Source: Rugalucina vietnamica (lineage: Eukaryota; Mollusca; Bivalvia; Lucinida; Lucinidae). Taken from it: a DNA stretch of 64,000 nt. Position numbers and translations under genes: made by a program. This document shows, one piece after another, positions 59,796 through 64,000 of the stretch. Each line of letters begins with the position of its first letter. The first letter of the stretch is position 1. The stretch is taken from positions 66,588,312 through 66,652,311 of the forward strand of contig OZ024870.1 in NCBI GenBank assembly GCA_964017185.1, given 5' to 3'. Below the pieces are notes generated by a model, which worked only from the letters and a program-made list of their open reading frames with translations, did not search any database and was not told where the DNA came from.

Positions 59796-61797
59796 TCACA
59801 ACCAAACTGTACACATTTAGTGCATAGTACTATTTGTTTCGAAATTGCACCCAATTCTTAATCCCATGCGTACTGGCCATGAACTTGAGCGTTCGATGAG
59901 CGTGTTCTTTGGAAATTTAATCATATGCTTTTGTGTCCTTCTCAAAACGTATGAAATATATTCATATAAACGCCATGATTCCATATCATATAAAATGTTT
60001 GGGAAATCAGCATTAACCTCTATTACGGCCCGTATGCGTAACCAAACGTAGTATTACTTAGTTAAATCGTAGTAGAGCGTGTCAATACGAAGTGATACCT
60101 AGTAATACCTGCTGAAACCTACTGAAACCTATCAAAACTTAGGGTAACACGTAGCAAGTCGTAGTAAAACGTATTGAAACGTAGTCCCTGCGTATTGATA
60201 CGTAGAGTTCCACCAGGTTGTAATTTACGTTTTAGTACATATTTGTTACGCATGTACTACGTTTTACTACGATTCGACTGCGCATTGCTACGTTTTACTA
60301 GGTATAAGCTATGTAAATCAGAGTGCCACGTTCGAACTGTTTTTTTAGTTCGAACGTGGCATGGGCCAGGTATATAGTCGTATATAGCCGTATGAAATAC
60401 ATTCCACTTCGTTCTAATACGTTTTACTACGTATATTGCCGTATTGCTACGTTTCAGAAACGTAGTAAAACGTAGGCCTCGAAACGTGACAGTGTGACTG
60501 TAGCTTTACCTGCCTGTACTTTTAAAGTGGAGCCATACAATCAGGGTTCGAAAAACCCGGGTATTAAACCATAAAACCCAACCCAGTGGGTTTCTGCGGG
60601 TAAACCCGTATACCCACTGGGTAGCGGGTAGTGACCAGTATTAGAAATTTTATGATCTTTATATCTAATGATGATACTCGAGTATTGAGCAAGGCATTAA
60701 GGCATTTTAGAAATGAATGTACGAGTAATTTATCTCATTTGAATAACCTATTTAGTTTGTGTGAAGCAATCCCAAAAGAACAATCAGCTATCTAACCAAG
60801 CTGGCAAGATTGCATTAGGGGTGTTTGACGATTAGACAGAATTGAAAAGATACAGAGGTTTTAACTTCTCGTTGAGTTTTTTTTTGTTGTTGTCACTAAA
60901 TGGTTGATCGACATGCACAGAAGAAAGACTTGGTCTGTGACAGACTTATGATAAGAGAATGGTGAAAGATATTTCTACTGCCATAAAAATATTCAGATAA
61001 AAATCTAGCTAAGTCACATTTTACCTATAATTCATCATTTAACTACCATGCCAGATGTCATTACAGCTAGACATACAAGGCAGTCAACTAAGTGACATAA
61101 ATTTAGAACAAACATACCAAACAATTAGTTAACACCTCATTTTAGCAGTGCCTAAAATAGGTGTCATATGGGGTATTGTTATAAAAGTGTTATCAACACT
61201 TCCTAGAGCAATAATTAGGTGAAAACACAAACAAAGGATTAAAGCAATTGTCTATTAAATGTGAGAGACTGATTGATGACATACTTTCATTGCTAGCTTT
61301 CATTGAAGTAAAGTTCTTTAAATATCATTAGCTCCTACTAATATTCAAAATTGATGGTGTCATGGAATTTTAGTGGATGTAATATAAAGTACACATTAGT
61401 AGTAAATTTTACTTAAGTGTATGTTTTTAAAGGAAAAAAAAATTTTTTTTGTCTGTCAAATTACTGTAAAATACACAATTGTGAACATCAAAAATAGTGA
61501 GGACCCACTAAGTACCCACTTTTTCAAAATAAGGCTTAAAGCCCAACCCGGGTTTACCCGGGTAAAACCCATGGGTAAACCCGGGGAGAGATGGGCACTT
61601 TGAACCCTGCATACAATTGACAGAGAGTGCATTTAGTAATGGTCAGTAGCCAGAGCCTGGAACCTATCAAACCAGACACTACCACTTCACCAGTCCCCTC
61701 CACTGTTTAACCTTTTTATCTTACCAAAACCTCTGATAAGCTCAGTGAAAACACCAGGATCACTCTCAATCAAACACCAATCTCCAGCTCCTGACAT
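46636..61797 (-). CDS. UCHL5: Ubiquitin carboxyl-terminal hydrolase isozyme L5, 11 exons
   Basis: Deubiquitinase (UCH37) that trims ubiquitin chains at the 19S proteasome through RPN13/ADRM1 and also joins INO80. Exons on the minus strand: 61725-61797, 54393-54456, 53251-53356, 52136-52261, 51333-51394, 50347-50477, 49307-49373, 48620-48719, 48044-48136, 47070-47168, 46636-46692. All junctions are GT-AG and phases close to 325 residues (human 329). The N-terminal peptidase C12 domain has the catalytic Cys87 (NNACATQA), His163 (VFHFVGY) and Asp178 (YELDGL), with oxyanion Gln81 (FFAKQ). A C-terminal ULD helix ([19 protein letters not shown]) and Lys/Glu tail bind RPN13 in known orthologues. The start is at [15 protein letters not shown], matching the conserved family start, although the frame stays open upstream to 61881. 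Intron 1 is about 7.3 kb and full of transposons. Confidence 0.96.
46790..46965. mobile_element. Family C, decayed copy
   Basis: TTTTACTCCAAAACATTGAC, CTTGCAGAGGCGGTTATAAT and ATGTAACCACAATCTATGTA preserve the hairpin centre. Confidence 0.5.
47295..47385 (-). mobile_element. Retroposon family D, short copy
   Basis: CAAGTAAGCAATGATCAGGA and CCCACTCCAAAAACCC match the 3' part of the copies at 6.3 and 11.4 kb. Confidence 0.65.
47425..47550 (-). mobile_element. SINE family 2, reverse, partial
   Basis: TTCATGTCGGGACATCTGTA, AAACCAGTACCATGAGAAAT and TTGCTCAAGG match the family body in reverse. Confidence 0.55.
47640..47755 (-). mobile_element. SINE family 2, reverse, partial
   Basis: TTGTATTGAGGTTCAACATC, CCACCAATTTTTCAGTCATT, CGGGACGGAGCCACCACTTC. 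Confidence 0.75.
47776..48026. mobile_element. Palindromic MITE family C, 17 bp from UCHL5 exon 9
   Basis: GGGTACTCGTTAGAACTGCC opposite GGCGGTTCTAACGAGTACCC is near-perfect. The right end GCATGGACATGTTTTCCTGA TG stops 17 bp short of the exon 9 donor side. Confidence 0.85.
48353..48585 (-). mobile_element. MITE family A, 34 bp past UCHL5 exon 8
   Basis: Full-length with a slightly decayed right end. AATAT occurs on both flanks. Stem CTTCGCTG / CCACGAAG, with mismatches. Confidence 0.92.
48732..48958 (-). mobile_element. MITE family A, 12 bp before UCHL5 exon 8
   Basis: Flanked by AAAT (48728-48731, 48959-48962). Stem CTGTGCAG / CTGTACAG. The exon 8 acceptor is at 48720-48721, so the branch site must lie within the MITE. 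Confidence 0.93.
49406..49612 (-). mobile_element. SINE family 2, reverse copy with T-rich tail
   Basis: A poly-T tract (49407-49424) precedes ACATCCCAGTCAACAACTTT TTCAGTCATG and GGGTTCCACCCAAGTACCTC. Confidence 0.75.
49700..49942 (+). mobile_element. MITE family A, intact
   Basis: Flanks ATAT and GTAT, one difference. Stem CTTCGCAT / CTGCGAAG. Confidence 0.92.
50519..50650 (-). mobile_element. SINE family 2, reverse, decayed
   Basis: TTTTTTGGTTCAACATCCCA, GTCAACAATTTTTGG and ATCAACCAGTACTTTTGGGC. Confidence 0.6.
50660..51060. other. UCHL5 intron 5 interior, palindrome near 50765-50855
   Basis: An imperfect inverted repeat: ACTGTTATTTTTGTTGATAA AATGTGA opposite TCACATTTTATCAACCAAAA ATAAGAGTGT. 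Otherwise nothing recognised. Confidence 0.55.
51081..51313 (-). mobile_element. MITE family A, 19 bp past UCHL5 exon 5
   Basis: Full-length. Stem CTTCGCGG / CCGGAAAG. The element ends 19 bp before the last base of exon 5 on the plus map, just beyond its donor. Confidence 0.92.
51417..51617 (-). mobile_element. MITE family A, degenerate, about 22 bp before UCHL5 exon 5
   Basis: GCAAAAGCAAGACTCAGATC, TGGATAGTTAGTACAATCCC, and right end ACTCTTGTGATGCAGCTC. The left boundary is approximate. Confidence 0.7.
51627..51859 (+). mobile_element. MITE family A, stem variant CTGTGCAG / CTGCACAG
   Basis: Flanked by AAAT (51623-51626, 51860-51863). Both arms carry the third stem version. Confidence 0.93.
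52312..52545 (+). mobile_element. MITE family A, 50 bp before UCHL5 exon 4
   Basis: Full-length. Flanks TTAT and ATAT. Stem CTTCATGG / CCGCGAAG, two arm mismatches. Confidence 0.93.
52667..52934. mobile_element. Palindromic MITE family C, best-preserved hairpin
   Basis: CATTACGAAAACACGCCCAT start. GAACCGCCTCGCCGAGGCGG TTC is a perfect palindromic apex with GGGTAC flanks. The right part carries TATACCCCTGCATACCCCAG and ends GGACATGTATTCATGATG. Confidence 0.88.
53047..53215 (-). mobile_element. SINE family 2, reverse copy
   Basis: TTGATTTGTGGCATAACTTC then CCAGCCAACATTTTTTTAGT C, GGATGGAGCCACTGGTTCCT and ACCACTGGGCCATTGCGCTC. Confidence 0.7.
53358..54392. other. UCHL5 intron 2, no gene seen
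   Basis: Contains a short duplication of TTGATTATAATRTTGTATTT GTTTCACT (about 53432-53525). The 63-residue frame at 53499-53690 is unrecognised. Confidence 0.4.
54480..54714 (+). mobile_element. MITE family A, 21 bp before UCHL5 exon 2
   Basis: Variant ends GAGCCTCGACGCGAG and CTCATGCACAGGCTC. Stem CTTCGCGG / CCGCGAAG. Flanks AATT and ATAT do not match. The exon 2 acceptor lies at 54457-54458. Confidence 0.94.
54838..55030. repeat. Non-coding repeat family E
   Basis: ACCGCATTCATTCTAATTAG, CAAAATAACTTTAAAAGTTA and a second ATTCTAATTAGCAGAC match 34395-34780. Confidence 0.5.
58862..59090. mobile_element. Small nested element with GTTTGGAACACCCA ends
   Basis: Inverted ends AGTTTGGAACACCCATCC and GGCTGGGTGTTCCAAACTT. 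It interrupts the right arm between the sequences matching left-arm ATAGTCCGG and CAGTGTCAATT. No gene. Confidence 0.75.
59304..60505. mobile_element. PIF/Harbinger-like non-autonomous element
   Basis: 48-bp inverted ends with a single mismatch, beginning AGCTACAGTCACACTGTCAC. It is flanked by TTA (59301-59303, 60506-60508). The uninterrupted left arm of the fold-back shows the empty site with one TTA. A 3-bp TWA duplication is characteristic of Harbinger. The interior is crowded with (A)CGTAGTAAAACGT motifs in both orientations. Confidence 0.88.
59613..59744 (+). other. Small open frame inside the Harbinger-like element
   Basis: A 43-codon frame starting [20 protein letters not shown] and ending at TGA. 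It is basic and rich in Lys/Ser/Gly. A GAAGAG|GTACCC site near 59711 could be a splice donor, so this may be a remnant exon of a captured or transposon-encoded gene. No homology recognised. Confidence 0.25.
60542..61609. mobile_element. Second non-autonomous hAT-like element
   Basis: Ends CAGGGTTCGAAAAACCC and, from the right, CAGGGTTCAAAGTGCCC. A perfect 8-bp duplication CATACAAT flanks it (60534-60541, 61610-61617). The subterminal regions contain GGGTAAACCCG / CCCGGGTTTACCC motifs. No transposase. It interrupts the fold-back right arm. Its ends differ from the hAT at 1529-3331. Confidence 0.92.
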
Positions 61798-62000
61798 TTT
61801 AAATGATTTTTGATGTAAATTAAATCTGCAAAAACACCATGTGGATCTATTCGCATGATAATCGTGTTGATCTATTCGCATGATAATCGTGTTAAGTATA
61901 GAAATCGTGCTCGTTTCAAGACTTTTCGGTCCCGTCTATTTAAAAATCTGAATAGTTCACTGGTGATACACTAAACTGACATCAGCTCGAATTGTTACAT
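61798..62000 (-). promoter_or_regulatory. UCHL5 5' flank with a 25-bp tandem duplication
   Basis: GATCTATTCGCATGATAATC GTGTT occurs twice in tandem at 61845-61869 and 61870-61894, 48-97 bp upstream of the ATG. The region should contain the promoter or 5' UTR; no TATA box stands out. Promoter role is inferred from position. Confidence 0.4.
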
Positions 62001-62260
62001 TTCTTAAGTTGGAACCAATAACCCATAACCCTAACCTTGATCCATTATCCTTGCACTAGGCATATCCCAAACATTTCCCCATAATTCTGCCCCCTTACAC
62101 AAAGACCAACACCACTGACACTACTCTAACCTTATCCTAATGCCAGGCCTAATATAGCATAAATGCTAACTTCTCACCTCTCCTTAACCATGTCCTGTTA
62201 CCCTTACCCTAACACTTACCCTAAGACTACCCATTAACCATAACCATATTTTATAAAACC
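62000..62260. repeat. Start of degenerate CCCTAA-like tract
   Basis: Loosely periodic C/T/A sequence (AACCCTAACC, CTTACCCTAACAC) that leads into the longer array beyond the MITE. Confidence 0.6.
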
Positions 62261-62466
62261 GAGACGCGACAAACCCGGTCTTGGGGGTATTCGACCAGGT
62301 GCGACACAAATCGGCCTGTGGAGTCACAGAAGCAGGCTAGAAGCTTGAAATATTGGCTATAAGTTGAAGTGGAATTGTACTATCCGAGTAGTACAAGTAA
62401 CTACACAGCTGATCAGCGCCTTTGTTTCCGCATATGCAAAAAGCTGGTTTTCTCATGATGCGACTC
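62261..62466 (+). mobile_element. MITE family A, internally deleted
   Basis: GAGACGCGACAAACCCGGTC start and GGTTTTCTCATGATGCGACT C end. The left stem arm is deleted after GAGTAGTACAAGTAACTACA CAG. The same deletion recurs in the copy at the window end. Confidence 0.9.
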
Positions 62467-62660
62467 AAATATACTGTATTCGTTCTAATAAGCACACATG
62501 CTGCAATTGGCACACACTCATAATGCTGTTTGTCAGAACTTAAGCGCACAGTGCACGGCTGACAAATTTGTATTTTACACTTATTTTACACATTTTGAAA
62601 ATATCAAATTAGCCACATTAAAACTTAACCTTAAATGATCAAACATTATTTGACAACGAT
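62467..62660. repeat. Non-coding repeat family E
   Basis: TATTCGTTCTAATAAGCACA, CTTAAGCGCACAGTGCACGG and AAAATATCAAATTAGCCACA resemble the copies at 34.4 and 54.8 kb. Confidence 0.5.
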
Positions 62661-63905
62661 TGAACCACTACCCTAATTTAAACCCTACCATAACCTGTAA
62701 TCCAAACCCTAACTCTAGCCCTTACCCTTACAATTACTCTTGCCCTAACCCTAATCCTAACCCTAACCATAACCCAATCCTTGGCCATAATCCTGACTCT
62801 AATCCTAACTCTAACCCTAACCTAAAGTCCAATTCCTATCCCTCTCCCTAACCCCAACTCTAACCATAACCATTACTCCTCCTACCTCCATAAGCCTGGT
62901 CCTAACCTCTAACCTAACTCAACACTAACTCTAACACTATTTCTATAATCGATCCTACCCTAATCTCAAACCCTAATCATAACTACTCAAATAATCCTTA
63001 ACATAACTCTTCCCTAACTCAAGACCTACAGTAATACATAACCCTGCTCTAACCTCTAAACCTAACGTCACCTCTATAACTAACCATATCCATAACGTTA
63101 ACACTAACCTACCTATAACCCTACCCTAACCTCTAACCCTTACCCTAACTCTAACTCTATACCTAACGTGAACAATAACCTTACTTTAATCCTGCCCTAA
63201 CCTATAAAACTAACTCTAATCCTACTACTAGTCCTATACCTAACCCTAACACTAACATACAAATGTAACTCTAACCCTACCCTACCCTAACCTCTAAAAC
63301 TATCCCTAACGCTAACATTAACCTTAACCATAAACCTATCCCTAACATAAACCTATCCCTAACTCTAAAACTATCCCTAACGCTAACATTAACCTTAACC
63401 ATAAACTCTAAACCAAATGCTGTACTCACCCAAACATCGGAACCGAAATCCGAGCTCAAACCATATCCAAACTCCAAAATAACCCAAACCTATAAATTAA
63501 ACATAACTCTAAACCTGACCACTAACATCGATCAGTGACTCGACCTCTACCCCACCCAAATCATAATCTTGACGCTAACCATTCTCTAACTATAACACTA
63601 AGCTTAACCCTAACCTTAACCTCTACCCATAACCCTAAGCCTAACCACTAACCCTAACCGCTAACCGCTAACCCCAACCCTAACCTCTAACTCTAAACCT
63701 AACCCTAACCTTAACCATAACTTCTAACCCTAACCGTAACCTATAGCCCTAACCATGACCTCTAACCCTAACCCTAACTCTAACCCTAAAACCCTAACCT
63801 CTAACCCTAACCCTAATTTTAACAGCTAACTCAAACTCTTACCCTAACCCTAACCGCTAAATCTAACCCTAATCCTAAAGATAACCATAACCTCTAACCA
63901 GAAAC
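62660..63905. repeat. Degenerate telomere-like (CCCTAA)n array
   Basis: About 1.2 kb of imperfect CCCTAA/CTCTAA/CCATAA hexamers with the C-rich strand on plus. TTAGGG is the telomeric repeat of molluscs and vertebrates, but perfect runs here are only three or four units long, so this is an interstitial degenerate array. Open frames of Asn-Pro repeats are artefacts. Confidence 0.9.
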
Positions 63906-64000
63906 TTTTGAAATATTGGCTGTAAGTTGAAGTGGAATTGTACTATCCGAGTAGTACAAGTAACTACACATCTGATCAGCGCCTTTGTTTCCGAATATGC
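63906..64000 (+). mobile_element. MITE family A, copy cut by the window end
   Basis: CTTTTGAAATATTGGCTGTA onward matches 62339-62437 including the same GTAGTACAAGTAACTACACA deletion, so it is a duplicate of that copy. Confidence 0.88.

Larger units (their letters stand above)
55045..61625. mobile_element. Large fold-back structure in UCHL5 intron 1
   Basis: A left arm of about 500 bp (55045-55560) is the reverse complement of right-arm segments at 58680-59303 and 60506-60541. Matching pairs: TATGGCTCCATTTTAAAAGT / ACTTTTAAAGTGGAGCCATA; GACAAGATGGTCAGTAGCAG / CTGCTACTGACCATCTTGTC; AGCATTTTGAGAAATTCAAG / CTTGAATTTCTCAAAATGCT. The right arm is split by a nested element (58862-59090), a Harbinger-like element and a hAT. 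The 3.1-kb loop (55560-58680) has no recognisable gene; it repeats motifs such as AAGATGGC(A/G)(T/C)CCAA. Confidence 0.8.

Noticed and set aside
62660-62851. Frame of Asn-Pro repeats
   Set aside because: Translation of the degenerate CCCTAA array.

Overview
This is nuclear DNA from an intron-rich, AT-rich animal genome, most probably a bivalve mollusc. That assignment rests on two animal-type split genes and on a crowd of tRNA-derived SINEs, PHD-finger LINEs, palindromic MITEs and GCTCACCTGAG-bounded repeats of the kind seen in molluscs; the sequence alone does not fix the species. There is no prokaryotic operon, CRISPR array or functional RNA gene.

Two genes can be reconstructed completely by joining short exons on splice consensus. 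(1) MAN1B1, ER mannosyl-oligosaccharide 1,2-alpha-mannosidase (GH47), plus strand 14333-30867, 11 exons, 646 residues. (2) UCHL5/UCH37, the proteasome- and INO80-associated ubiquitin hydrolase, minus strand 61797-46636, 11 exons, 325 residues. They are convergent and separated by about 15.8 kb of repeats. Both keep all catalytic residues and look functional. A loose thematic link exists (ER mannose trimming feeds ERAD, UCHL5 acts at the proteasome) but nothing here shows co-regulation.

Layout. 1-14.3 kb: repeats only: a 62-bp minisatellite, a non-autonomous hAT element with a perfect 8-bp target duplication, a tRNA-derived SINE, a decayed LINE interrupted by smaller retroposons, the 3' end of a second LINE, a third LINE tail and simple repeats. 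14.3-30.9 kb: MAN1B1, whose introns hold SINEs, palindromes and a 455-bp-unit tandem element. 30.9-46.6 kb: intergenic: a decayed mariner with a possible intron, SINEs, 73-bp and 331-bp tandem arrays and palindromes. 46.6-61.8 kb: UCHL5, whose first intron contains a ~5.5-kb fold-back structure with a Harbinger-like element nested in one arm and a second hAT beside it. 61.9-64 kb: promoter side of UCHL5, then a long degenerate CCCTAA-like array.

The most striking component is one ~235-bp hairpin MITE, here called family A, present in about 34 copies or fragments between 17.4 kb and the window end. It has TGAGCCGCC-type inverted ends, 4-bp target duplications and a GC-rich central stem. Its stem exists in at least three sequence versions in which both arms changed together. 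Copies sit unusually close to splice sites: several exons of both genes are wedged between two copies, with as little as 5-12 bp between MITE and splice site.
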